NCBI GenBank assembly: GCA_019163175.1
Contig: JAFLKN010000023.1
Span: forward strand, 62,001-126,000
DNA length: 64,000 nt
Direction of reading: 5' to 3'
DNA from: Prolixibacteraceae bacterium
GTDB taxonomy: Bacteria; Bacteroidota; Bacteroidia; Bacteroidales; Prolixibacteraceae
The position numbers and the translations under genes are program-made. Position 1 is the first letter of the stretch. Each line of letters opens with the position of its first letter. This document shows, in pieces, positions 53,095 through 61,268 of this stretch. The notes below the pieces were generated by a model. That model was not told where the DNA came from. It saw nothing but the letters and a program-made list of their open reading frames with translations, and did no database searches.

Positions 53095-53922
53095 ATGATG
53101 AAACAAATTACAGAATCGACAATGAAAAATTATCCTAACGTAGCTCAAAGCTTTGGAATTACAGGAATCGTAATATTAGGAATGCTATTGCTTGTTCCTG
53201 TGAATTTCTTATTAAACAAATTGATTGGAAAAGAAGCTTCAATGCTAATCTATTATCTTTTTGCAATTGGAATCCCTTTATGGATTGTATATTCAGTTAG
53301 AAAAGGCAAAACAAAAATTAATTCGTTTAACATTACTTTAGGAAATAAACGTATTTTTCCAGTTATTGCGATTTGCTCAGTTGCATTACTTTTTGGTATA
53401 GCTTCACCAATCGGAAATCTAATACCAATGCCAGAAAATATCCAGAAAGCATTTATGGCTTTTGGCAGTCAAACAGGGATTTTCTCGTTTATTTTAATGG
53501 TAGTTGCTGCTCCAATTTTGGAGGAACTGATATTTAGAGGAATAATTTTGGATGGATTATTAAGAGTTTATTCTCCTGTTAAATCCATATTGGTTTCTAG
53601 CTTTCTATTTGGCTTAGTTCATCTTAATCCTTGGCAGTTTGTGACTGGACTTATAGTTGGTATTTTTTCCGGTTGGGTATATTTCAAGACACGCAATTTA
53701 TTGCCATCAATAATAATTCATGCCGCAGCAAATTTAAGCGGATTTGGAATGAGGCTCATATTAGATGTTGATTCCTCAATGGACAAATCTTTGGTCGAAA
53801 CATATGGCGGGTGGACAAATTTAATCTTTACTATTTTAGGTTCAATAGTGGTTGTTTCAAGCTGCATCTATTTTTTGAATAAGGAATTTATAAAAACGGA
53901 GGTACCGGATGGCTGCCCATAA
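53095..53922 (+). CDS. CPBP-family intramembrane metalloprotease
   Basis: 275 residues, about seven membrane helices. The family motifs are present: EExxxR in APILEELIFRGIIL (near residue 144), FxxxH in LFGLVHLNPWQF, and HxxxN-type in SIIIHAAANLSG. These are the metal-binding residues of CAAX-protease/bacteriocin-processing (CPBP, Abi) enzymes. The substrate is unknown; members process prenylated or bacteriocin peptides, or protect against them. Its stop codon TAA is part of the left arm of attC-like site S4. Confidence 0.9.
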   Translation: MMKQITESTMKNYPNVAQSFGITGIVILGMLLLVPVNFLLNKLIGKEASMLIYYLFAIGIPLWIVYSVRKGKTKINSFNITLGNKRIFPVIAICSVALLFGIASPIGNLIPMPENIQKAFMAFGSQTGIFSFILMVVAAPILEELIFRGIILDGLLRVYSPVKSILVSSFLFGLVHLNPWQFVTGLIVGIFSGWVYFKTRNLLPSIIIHAAANLSGFGMRLILDVDSSMDKSLVETYGGWTNLIFTILGSIVVVSSCIYFLNKEFIKTEVPDGCP

Positions 53923-54075
53923 CTTCAGCTATGCCGTAAGTTCGGCAGCAGTGGTTTTCGGTGGGCATCTTTCCGCCCGGTTCCGGTTAACCGGGATTGA
54001 CAGGAATTGAAGATCGGCGAAGTCAAATCGCCTGCAATTTGAAGCTGGGAGTAGTTTCCTAGGTTAGTGGTCATT
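53914..54075 (+). repeat. attC-like site S4 (class I)
   Basis: The left CCATAACTTCAGCTATGCC overlaps the CPBP stop codon. The right end is GGGAGTAGTTTCCTAGGTTAGTGG, with core GTTAGTG at 54063. The interior GTGGTTTTCGGTGGGCATC and GGTTAACCGGGATTGA are shared with S1 and S2. Confidence 0.6.
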
Positions 54076-54134
54076 GTAAGTGCGACTGCGACAAAGTAAA
54101 GTTGACTACTGAATAAAAATTTAAAACAACAGAT

Positions 54135-54491
54135 ATGCTTACAGATATTCATCCAAAGTTACCGATGCGTGACAAAACTGCAACAAGGGATTTTTACATT
54201 AATAAGTTAGACTTTCAAGAATTTGGAAGTGCTGACTTTGATGGTTACCTAATGTTGAAAAAAGACGGCATCCAAATTCATTTTTTTGAGTTCAAAGAAC
54301 TTGACCCAAAAGAAAACTATGGGCAAGTTTACATCAGAACTGATGACATTGACAAATTTTACCAAACATTGTTAGACAAGAAAACAAACATACATCCAAA
54401 TGGACATTTAGAAATAAAACCTTGGGTACAAAAGGAATTTTCTATACTTGACCCAGATAACAATTTGCTAACTTTTGGACAAAGTATATAA
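54135..54491 (+). CDS. VOC/glyoxalase-fold protein (bleomycin-resistance-like)
   Basis: 118 residues. LPMRDKTATRDFYINKLDFQEFG, DGYLMLKKDGIQIHFFEF, GQVYIRTDDIDKFYQTLLDK and KEFSILDPDNNLLTFGQSI give the paired beta-alpha-beta-beta-beta modules of the VOC superfamily, closest in form to bleomycin-binding proteins. Drug binding is possible but unproven. It is a single-gene unit between S4 and S5. Confidence 0.88.
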   Translation: MLTDIHPKLPMRDKTATRDFYINKLDFQEFGSADFDGYLMLKKDGIQIHFFEFKELDPKENYGQVYIRTDDIDKFYQTLLDKKTNIHPNGHLEIKPWVQKEFSILDPDNNLLTFGQSI

Positions 54492-54530
54492 CAAATAACT
54501 GAACTCAAACAGATTGAATAAAAAACAACG

Positions 54531-54670
54531 AACCGCTAACATCGGTTTGGCAATTTGGCGGCTGAAGTGCTTCTATGAAACATTTGTGCAAGATTCAACG
54601 ACAGTAATTCTATTGAACTTTTGTGCTGGAAATCCGCCACATCGCCAAGTAGAAAACCGCTGTTGCGGCA
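54531..54670 (+). repeat. attC-like site S5 (class II)
   Basis: Left CCGCTAACATCGGTTTGGCA then TTTGGCGG; right CCGCCACATCGCCAAG then AAAACCGCTGTTGCGG. After reverse complement the arms match at CCGC-AACAnCGGTTT and TTGGCnATnTGGCGG, with a 5-7 nt spacer on one side only. Core GTTGCGG at 54662. It is related to S3. Confidence 0.65.
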
Positions 54671-54689
54671 TTTTAAAAAGACACGAAAC

Positions 54690-55331
54690 ATGAAAATCAA
54701 ACCAGATGAATTAACAGATAATGGATATGTTCTACTTGACCAATTAGAACATAAAGAACTTGTGCCATTCATTCGGATCTATATGAAAAAACGCACAAAA
54801 TATTCAGTGTTTTATTACCTAAGTAACTTCATTGTTTTTGCACTTGTCGGATACTTTTTTATTCAAGGTTACAACTTGCCTGATCATAGCTTTGGTGACC
54901 GTTTTACTCATTTTTCATATGGACTTGCAATTGCATTTGCCTTGCTTCCATTGCACGAATATATACACGTGTTAGCATATAAATCGCAAGGTGCAACAAA
55001 TACTTCGTATGACGCTAATCTTAAAAAATTTTACTTTATGGCATTGGCAGACAAGTTTGTAGCGAATAAGAAGGAATTTGAAATCGTTGCCCTTGCACCA
55101 TTTATTGTTATCACAACTACCTTAGTAATTCTCCTCTTTGTTGCCAATGCAAACTGGACTTTGACCATTTCGAGTGTTTTACTTGCTCATACAGCAATGT
55201 GTTCGGGTGACTTTGGATTACTAAGCTACTTTGAATTTAATAAGGAAAAACAAACGGTAACCTTCGACGACGTTGAAAACAAGATTTCATACTTCTATGG
55301 ACGCATTGACAAAAGAAAAACGACATCCTAA
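54690..55331 (+). CDS. DUF3267 putative zincin membrane protease
   Basis: 213 residues from the ATG at 54690; the frame is open upstream but runs into attC-like site S5. It has about four membrane helices. The HExxH motif lies in LLPLHEYIHVLAYKSQGA (near residue 88), and a later acidic helix (CSGDFGLLSYF) could give a third ligand. It matches DUF3267, a site-2-protease-like group of unknown substrate. It is followed after 1 bp by another membrane-protein gene. Confidence 0.85.
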   Translation: MKIKPDELTDNGYVLLDQLEHKELVPFIRIYMKKRTKYSVFYYLSNFIVFALVGYFFIQGYNLPDHSFGDRFTHFSYGLAIAFALLPLHEYIHVLAYKSQGATNTSYDANLKKFYFMALADKFVANKKEFEIVALAPFIVITTTLVILLFVANANWTLTISSVLLAHTAMCSGDFGLLSYFEFNKEKQTVTFDDVENKISYFYGRIDKRKTTS

Positions 55332-55332
55332 T

Positions 55333-56001
55333 ATGAATGACTTCTATAAACAGCCAAAGATTTTACAATGGATAGAATCCATTCTGTTGTTATTAATGGG
55401 CTTTTTGCCAGCACTTACGATAATTGAAAAAGGGTTCTCTCAGCCACTATTTTACTTACTATTCATTGTTTATGTTCCTTTATTGCAATTTTCTTTTACA
55501 CCCTTTTTCAGACTTATCGGTGTATATAAGTATTACTCTCCAATGTTACTTGGCTATATGGCAAACAATCTTCAAATAGATTTACACAGCGGTGGTAGCT
55601 TTGACTATCTATTTGTAATGAGAAAATGTAAATCAGGAATTAAATTGAGAAATAGGCTGTTGATTTATCACTTAGAAGGATTAATAAACCTAATTCAATT
55701 AATCGAGAATAAAAGCATACCCGAAACAGTAAATATAGTTGGGACATCATACTTCTTCAATGATAGGACATTAAGCAAAATGGGGTTTGAGATTGTAAAT
55801 CCATCATTATTTTATAGACTAAATCTATTTATAAACTTTATAGACTTAATTTGGATGTATTCTCTTTCACAAGGGAAGTTGTCAATTCCCAAGTTATGGA
55901 TTGCAAAAAAAGCGAGTATATCAGGAGCTAAATTAATTGAAAGCAAAAAGGGTATAGAAGAGCTTTATGACAAAATGAAAAGAAGAACGATAACATTATA
56001 G
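55333..56001 (+). CDS. Hypothetical membrane protein
   Basis: 222 residues from the ATG at 55333, immediately after the DUF3267 stop, so they are probably co-translated. Two N-terminal helices (SILLLLMGFLPALTII and FYLLFIVYVPLLQFSF) are followed by a soluble part with LIYHLEGLINLIQLIENKS and GTSYFFNDRTLSKMGFEIVNP. I do not recognise a family. No attC-like site follows it. Confidence 0.65.
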   Translation: MNDFYKQPKILQWIESILLLLMGFLPALTIIEKGFSQPLFYLLFIVYVPLLQFSFTPFFRLIGVYKYYSPMLLGYMANNLQIDLHSGGSFDYLFVMRKCKSGIKLRNRLLIYHLEGLINLIQLIENKSIPETVNIVGTSYFFNDRTLSKMGFEIVNPSLFYRLNLFINFIDLIWMYSLSQGKLSIPKLWIAKKASISGAKLIESKKGIEELYDKMKRRTITL

Positions 56002-56018
56002 CGCGACACTTACAAAAA

Positions 56019-56129
56019 ATGAAGATATCAAAGAGTTTATATTATTGGTTTGCCTTATTTACACTTTGCTTTATTGCATATCAACAGGTGCAAGACAACA
56101 TTAGACCAAATTTACAGGCGGAAACTTGA
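56019..56129 (+). CDS. Possible 36-residue single-helix peptide
   Basis: ATG at 56019 to TGA at 56129, encoding one hydrophobic helix (YYWFALFTLCFIAYQQV) and a polar tail. No supporting homology; it may be a remnant. The rest of the gap 56002-56351 holds the repeat at 56177 and nothing else that I can support. Confidence 0.25.
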   Translation: MKISKSLYYWFALFTLCFIAYQQVQDNIRPNLQAET

Positions 56130-56176
56130 CAATAATATACCCTGCTCCTCTGGATGTGTAAAAGCTCATAAACGCT

Positions 56177-56223
56177 AGTGCTGATTTGTAATCAGCACTT
56201 TTTAGTATTGGATTTGTAATCCG
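56177..56223 (+). repeat. TGTAAT double-hairpin dispersed element, copy 2
   Basis: GTGCTGATT-TGT-AATCAGCAC, then GGATT-TGT-AATCC. Identical over 47 bp to copy 3 at 57227. Confidence 0.85.
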
Positions 56224-56351
56224 GACAAAAAAAAAGTACTCGGGATAAGCTATTGTTTTCATAAAGGGGATTGGTAGTTCCAATAAACCACCAGGCGGTT
56301 TCGTTGTTTCATTCACAAAGCATTCGTCAGCAATATTAAAAAAGTTCAAGC

Positions 56352-56750
56352 ATGAGAACATATATATCCCTGTTTCTGATTCTAATTTTTTCTACCAATT
56401 CGAATAAAATTGTCAAAACTAAATCTGGTTTACACTATCGGATTTTAGAAAAAGGCTCGGGGATTAAAGCTAAAGCGGGAGATGCTGTTTTTATCTATGA
56501 AACTACAAGCTACAGAAACGGGACCGTTTTGTACTCCAATTACAATTCGAAAACGCCTGTAAAAGTATTAATCGGCGGAAATCAGGCGACCGAGGCGGTT
56601 GATGAAGGGTTGAGAGGGATGCAGGTTGGAGAAGTTCGCGAACTTATTGCTCCGCCTTATTTGGTAAAACGAAAAAGTTATCCAGACAATGTTTCACCCG
56701 ATTCGACTTTGGTGATCAAAATGAAACTTGATAAAATCACAACTAAATAA
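56352..56750 (+). CDS. FKBP-type peptidyl-prolyl isomerase
   Basis: 132 residues with a weak N-terminal signal (MRTYISLFLILIFSTNS). The FKBP domain shows TKSGLHYRILEKGSGIKAKAGDAVFIYE, TPVKVLIGGNQATEAVDEGLRGMQVGEVRELIAPP (VxG..E/A-W/V..GL..M..GE) and STLVIKMKLDKI. It accelerates proline isomerisation, probably in the periplasm. The usual Trp of the pocket is replaced by Val (AVDEGL), as in many exported members. Confidence 0.88.
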   Translation: MRTYISLFLILIFSTNSNKIVKTKSGLHYRILEKGSGIKAKAGDAVFIYETTSYRNGTVLYSNYNSKTPVKVLIGGNQATEAVDEGLRGMQVGEVRELIAPPYLVKRKSYPDNVSPDSTLVIKMKLDKITTK

Positions 56751-56828
56751 TCTGCACGACCCACTCTACCCTTTGCTTGGGTATTAACCGCTGTTAAATC
56801 ACATTTCGCAACATCAAATAAAAGATAT

Positions 56829-57218
56829 ATGAACAAGGACATAGAAGTTTATAACGACAAGCAAAGCAGCGAAGAAAGAGAGATTTGCATTAAACTATCA
56901 CAGGAAATTAGCCGCCATTTGCCTGAAGCTGAAAATAAAATCTGGCATGGTCATCCAGTTTGGTTCCTCGACGGAAACCCAATTGTAGGTTACAGTAAAT
57001 TGAAAAATGGTATCCAATTGTTATTTTGGAGCGGTCAGTCATTTGACGAAGTCACTTTACAAAAAGAAGGCAGTTTTAAAGCTGCTCAATTCCGCTACAC
57101 ATCTATGGAACAAATAAACACCATTGATTTACAGCGTTGGCTTGAAAAATCTCGTCAAATACAATGGGATTACAAAAACATAGTCAAACGAAGAGGAATT
57201 TTAGAGCGATTAAAATGA
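56829..57218 (+). CDS. DUF1801-domain protein
   Basis: 129 residues. EIWHGHP-type core (AENKIWHGHPVWFLDGNPIVGYSKLKNG), followed by LLFWSGQSF and RYTSMEQINTIDLQRWLEKS, matches DUF1801 (YdhG/frataxin-like fold). The role is unclear. It is a single gene followed directly by dispersed repeat copy 3. Confidence 0.85.
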   Translation: MNKDIEVYNDKQSSEEREICIKLSQEISRHLPEAENKIWHGHPVWFLDGNPIVGYSKLKNGIQLLFWSGQSFDEVTLQKEGSFKAAQFRYTSMEQINTIDLQRWLEKSRQIQWDYKNIVKRRGILERLK

Positions 57219-57226
57219 AAACCATC

Positions 57227-57273
57227 AGTGCTGATTTGTAATCAGCACTTTTTAGTATTGGATTTGTAATCCG
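57227..57273 (+). repeat. TGTAAT double-hairpin dispersed element, copy 3
   Basis: Identical to copy 2 over 47 bp. It starts 9 bp after the DUF1801 stop and could act as its terminator (T-run after the first hairpin). Confidence 0.85.
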
Positions 57274-57306
57274 TTAAAGCTGCAAATGGGGCTTTCTGCG
57301 GTGCGT

Positions 57307-57347
57307 ACACAGACCTGACAGGTTTTAAAAACCTGTCAGGTCTGTGT
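57307..57347. repeat. Perfect 19-bp inverted repeat
   Basis: ACACAGACCTGACAGGTTT (57307-57325) and AAACCTGTCAGGTCTGTGT (57329-57347) with a 3-base loop. It is a long perfect hairpin in an intergenic gap, probably a dispersed palindrome rather than a normal terminator. Confidence 0.85.
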
Positions 57348-57366
57348 AGTAATACCCCTTCCTGAA

Positions 57367-57433
57367 TGTGTGAATGATGTAACTTATTCGCAGAATAGTA
57401 TAACAGCTTAGAGGGCTCTGTCGCCTACCTTTA
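57367..57433 (+). promoter_or_regulatory. Regulon box D and promoter (105-residue stress protein)
   Basis: TGTGTGAATGATGTAAC, with half-site TGATGTAAC at 57375 and TAGTATAAC at 57396 (21 bp apart). The -7 box TACCTTTA has TTTA at 57430 (34 bp on), 30 bp before the ATG at 57463. Confidence 0.8.
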
Positions 57434-57462
57434 ATCATATCAAATAATTTAAAATTCATAAC

Positions 57463-57780
57463 ATGAAAAAGACTATTTATTTTGCTATCCTAATGATTTT
57501 CACCTTGAGTGCATCAACTGCATTTGCAGGTAGAAATGATTTGAAATCAGTTACTCCTGTAGCAACAGAGAATAAATTAACTACAGAAGAAGTGAACAAA
57601 CTAAAAACACGTGTTGACGAAATCCGCAGTATGGACAAATCGGAAATGACAGTTTCTGAAAAACGCGAACTGAGAAAAGAATTGAAGAGCACGAAAGAAA
57701 ACGTACGCAAAAGTGGCGAAGTCATTTACATTAGTGGTGGAACCATTTTGCTGATTATCCTGATTATCGTTTTAATTTAA
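57463..57780 (+). CDS. Exported small protein with charged coiled coil and C-terminal membrane helix
   Basis: 105 residues. A signal peptide (MKKTIYFAILMIFTLSASTAFA), a highly charged helical section (TEEVNKLKTRVDEIRSMDKS, VSEKRELRKELKSTKENV), and a C-terminal membrane anchor (VIYISGGTILLIILIIVLI). No named family known to me. Its place behind box D suggests a stress-induced envelope protein. Confidence 0.75.
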   Translation: MKKTIYFAILMIFTLSASTAFAGRNDLKSVTPVATENKLTTEEVNKLKTRVDEIRSMDKSEMTVSEKRELRKELKSTKENVRKSGEVIYISGGTILLIILIIVLI

Positions 57781-57835
57781 GTAATTGAAATTATTCGTTT
57801 TCGGATTTTGTATTTCACATTAGTTCATTTTTAGT

Positions 57836-60800
57836 ATGCAAGCAATGGTTGGAAATGCAAAAAATCATTCATCTGTAAATATACATTTCTGTAAACTTAC
57901 AATCAGGCAGTTGTTAATCATCTGCCTGATTATTTTTGTGACTTTCCTAGATGTTTCAGCTCAAAAATATTTTCAGCAAGAGGTTAATTTCCAAATTAAC
58001 GTCACCTTAAACGATCAGCTTCACGAATTACATGCGTTCGAACGTATCGAATACATCAACAATTCACCCGATACCCTTCGGGTTCTCTATTTTCACCTGT
58101 GGCCCAACGGCTATTCCTCCAACAGCACCGAATTAGCCCGTCAGTTATTTAGCCTGAAGGGAAAACAAAAACTTTTTAACGATCAGGAACTGAACGGTTA
58201 CATCGATTCATTGGATTTTAAAGTCGATGACCAAAAAGTTCTGTGGAACTTAGTTGTGGAGCAACCCGATGTTTGCCTAATCATTCTGAATAGGCCTCTC
58301 CTACCCGCCAATTCCATAAAAATCACCACACCTTTTCATATAAAAATTCCGAAAGGAGTAACTTCCAGAATGGGACATATCGGTGAATCGTACCAGATTT
58401 CGCAATGGTATCCCAAACCGGCCGTTTACGATCAAACTGGCTGGCACACCATGTCAAACCAAGATCAGGGCGAATTCTATTCCGAATACGGACATTTTGA
58501 TGTGAGCATAACACTTCCGGCGAATTACATTGTAGGCGCTACCGGAAATTTGCAAAATGCGGAAGAGTTGCAAATGCTTAACCGGCTGGCAGCCGACACA
58601 AGCTGGATCAAAACTCTGCCTTCCGAAGATTCGGCCTTTCCACCTTCTTCGCGACAGACGAAAACACTCCGATATATCGAAAATCAAATTCACGACTTCG
58701 CCTGGTTTGCCGATAAACGCTTCCATGTGCTGAAAGGAAAGGTAAAACTACCGGAATCAGGTCGTGATGTTACTACCTGGGCAATGTTTACCAATCAGCA
58801 GGCTGAACTTTGGAAGGATGCAATTCCTTACCTGAACAATGCGATTGAACTTTTTTCGAAATGGAACAGTGATTATCCGTACCAAAGTTTTACCGCTGTG
58901 CAAAGCGCCCTGAGTGCAGGCGACGGGATGGAATATCCTGGCATTGCCGTGATTGGTGTGGCCAGAGATGCCTATGCTTTGGACGAAGTAATTGCGCACG
59001 AGATTGCACACAGCTGGTTTTACAGCGCTCTTGGATCGAATGAGCGAAGATTCCCATTTTTGGACGAAGGCATTACAAGCGCCAACGAGGTTCGGTACAT
59101 GCGCGAAAGATATCCGGAAAAGAAGCTTTGGGAAACCAATGTCAGGAATCTGAAACTGGCCCAATTCTTTCATATCGACCAAATGCCAGTCAGTCAAATG
59201 CGCGAATTGGAATGGCTCTCGCAGGCACGCGACAATCTCGAACAAGCAATTAACCTGCAGGCAACCGACTATTCCACATTAAACTACAGCCTGATGCTTT
59301 ACAACAAAGCCGGAGCAGCTTTTAATTACCTGCGTGCTTACATGGGAGATTCGGTTTACGATGTGGCGATGCACGAATATTACCGTATATGGAAATTCAG
59401 GCATCCTCAACCAAATGACCTTCAACGAATATTTGAATTCAATACAAGTAAAGATTTAAGTTGGTTTTTTGGTGATTTTATTGCGACGACCAAACGAATG
59501 GATTATAAAGTGGTGGGCTTCGCAAATCAAAAATTGCTGGTCAGAAACAAAGGCGAACTGATTTCACCCCTCATTATTGCCGGAATGATGGGCGATTCCA
59601 TTTGTTTCGAAAAATGGGTCGATGGTTTTGAAGGAAAGAAATGGATTGATCTACCTTCAGGAAATTACGCTGAACTAAAAATTGATCCCCGCCATGTTGC
59701 TCCTGAAGTCTTCAGGCTGAATAACAACATGCGAACCTCAGGAACATTTCCGAAGAGCGATCCCTTACGTACACAAATCTATTTTTCGCTGGAAGATCCG
59801 GAGAAACGGTATCTGATGTATTTCCCAGCTTTGAACTGGACAAGCGAAAACGGCTTAATGATTGGAACCGCCATTCACAACGGCTTTCTTACTCCCAAAC
59901 CACTTGAATATTTTGTGATGCCCTTTTATGCGTTTCACAATTCAAATCTGGCCGGATTCGGAAGAGTGTCATACAACATTACGCCATACAATAAACTAAT
60001 CAGAAAAGCCACAATCACGCTCGAAGGAACCCAATTCGGCGCACCGGGAAATCAAAACTACCACAAAATAAAGACTGGATTAGAACTCAATTTCAGGTCG
60101 GCTCGGATGAGCAACTCCATAACGCAAAAAGCCTATGGATACGCTGTCCGGGCATCCAACCTTTTTCAGATTATACATCAGGAGAAGGCAAGCATGAGCA
60201 ATTTCCTGCAACTGGGCTATCAACTTGAAAAGACGGGTCATATCAATCCATTCAAACTATCGGTTTCAAGCGAATCCGGCAAGTCTTATCTGAAAACAGC
60301 GTTGGAGCTGAATTACCGGATCAGTTACTATGGAAAGAAAAATGGTCTGGACATACGATTGTTTACCGGAACGATGCTCAAAAGCAATCCGGACGTTCCT
60401 TTTTATTCATTTTCGGCAAGCAGCAGAAGCGGTTCGGAACAATACCTTTACGAAGGCACTTTCCCCGATCGGTTCAGCGTTTTCCCCACTTCCTTCTGGT
60501 CAAGACAAATGAGCTTTTCCGAAGGAGCATTGGTGTCGCCGGTTAACGACCGTTTGGGTTACAGCCGTTGGCTTGTTTCATTGTCTTTCACCAGCAATTT
60601 GCCCGGAAAAATGGCACGCGTACCACTGAAACCCTTCGTCAATTTTCTGCTGAACGACCATGGAACCGGTTTGGAGAGTAATTCGCACTTCTTTTACGAA
60701 GCCGGACTGAAAGCCGGACTATGGAATTTTCTGGAGATCTACATTCCGGTGGTAGTTTCCGGCAACATTGAATCCGTTACAGGTTCTTTCAAAGACCGGA

Positions 60801-60874
60801 TCCGCCTGGTTTTCAACCTTAACTCATTTAATCAGCTAAAACTGAATTCGGGAATTGGCTTTGAAATCAAATGA
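57836..60874 (+). CDS. M1-family metallopeptidase
   Basis: 1012 residues. A signal helix follows a basic start (LLIICLIIFVTFLDVSA). The N-terminal beta domain is followed by the catalytic region: GDGMEYPGIAV (counterpart of GAMEN) and VIAHEIAHSWFYSALGSNERRFPFLDEGITSANE (HExxH plus Glu 19 residues on, near 387-410). The last 400 residues are beta-rich and barrel-like, longer than classical aminopeptidase N, so it may be attached to or inserted in the outer membrane. It probably degrades peptides outside or in the periplasm. It is 55 bp downstream of the box D gene. Confidence 0.88.
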   Translation: MQAMVGNAKNHSSVNIHFCKLTIRQLLIICLIIFVTFLDVSAQKYFQQEVNFQINVTLNDQLHELHAFERIEYINNSPDTLRVLYFHLWPNGYSSNSTELARQLFSLKGKQKLFNDQELNGYIDSLDFKVDDQKVLWNLVVEQPDVCLIILNRPLLPANSIKITTPFHIKIPKGVTSRMGHIGESYQISQWYPKPAVYDQTGWHTMSNQDQGEFYSEYGHFDVSITLPANYIVGATGNLQNAEELQMLNRLAADTSWIKTLPSEDSAFPPSSRQTKTLRYIENQIHDFAWFADKRFHVLKGKVKLPESGRDVTTWAMFTNQQAELWKDAIPYLNNAIELFSKWNSDYPYQSFTAVQSALSAGDGMEYPGIAVIGVARDAYALDEVIAHEIAHSWFYSALGSNERRFPFLDEGITSANEVRYMRERYPEKKLWETNVRNLKLAQFFHIDQMPVSQMRELEWLSQARDNLEQAINLQATDYSTLNYSLMLYNKAGAAFNYLRAYMGDSVYDVAMHEYYRIWKFRHPQPNDLQRIFEFNTSKDLSWFFGDFIATTKRMDYKVVGFANQKLLVRNKGELISPLIIAGMMGDSICFEKWVDGFEGKKWIDLPSGNYAELKIDPRHVAPEVFRLNNNMRTSGTFPKSDPLRTQIYFSLEDPEKRYLMYFPALNWTSENGLMIGTAIHNGFLTPKPLEYFVMPFYAFHNSNLAGFGRVSYNITPYNKLIRKATITLEGTQFGAPGNQNYHKIKTGLELNFRSARMSNSITQKAYGYAVRASNLFQIIHQEKASMSNFLQLGYQLEKTGHINPFKLSVSSESGKSYLKTALELNYRISYYGKKNGLDIRLFTGTMLKSNPDVPFYSFSASSRSGSEQYLYEGTFPDRFSVFPTSFWSRQMSFSEGALVSPVNDRLGYSRWLVSLSFTSNLPGKMARVPLKPFVNFLLNDHGTGLESNSHFFYEAGLKAGLWNFLEIYIPVVVSGNIESVTGSFKDRIRLVFNLNSFNQLKLNSGIGFEIK

Positions 60875-60890
60875 TTTTTGCTACTCCGAA

Positions 60891-60957
60891 TGTGTGAATA
60901 ATACAAATCTTCCCTTCAATTGTGTAACACTATCCGATGGTAAAGATCCCAATTTTG
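60891..60957 (+). promoter_or_regulatory. Regulon box E and promoter (73-residue membrane protein)
   Basis: TGTGTGAATAATACAAA, with a degenerate first half-site TAATACAAA at 60899; TTGTGTAAC at 60920 (21 bp). The -7 box CAATTTTG has TTTG at 60954 (34 bp on), 30 bp before the ATG at 60987. Confidence 0.7.
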
Positions 60958-60986
60958 TATCCTGACTTAAATAAAAATTCGATATC

Positions 60987-61208
60987 ATGAGAAATCTGAC
61001 AACCTCAAACCAAGTTTTAGCTGTAGTCCTGATAGTAGTTTTAGTCGTAGCGTTGTTTTTTGGTGGCGGTTTATGGGCGCAGGGACTTCTGTCAAACAAC
61101 AATTCCATGGGTATTGGTGCGTTGAACTGGATTCAGATCCTGATCAGCTTAGCCATTGGATTCGGACTTGGTTTTTTATACTCCCGCAGGAGAAGATGGT
61201 GGCAATAA
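60987..61208 (+). CDS. Small two-helix membrane protein
   Basis: 73 residues. Helices AVVLIVVLVVALFFGGGLWA and IQILISLAIGFGLGFLYS, and a basic tail RRRRWWQ that should stay in the cytosol. No family recognised. It is behind box E, 60 bp upstream of the DUF3108 gene. Confidence 0.7.
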   Translation: MRNLTTSNQVLAVVLIVVLVVALFFGGGLWAQGLLSNNNSMGIGALNWIQILISLAIGFGLGFLYSRRRRWWQ

Positions 61209-61268
61209 CAGCAATGAATTGTCTGTTTGTCAAAATCAGTCCTATTTTAATGCACTGAAATTTCGGCC

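Noticed and set aside
58757-59245. 162-codon minus-strand open frame opposite the M1 peptidase
   Set aside because: Antisense shadow; the plus-strand frame carries the HExxH catalytic motif in the same bases.
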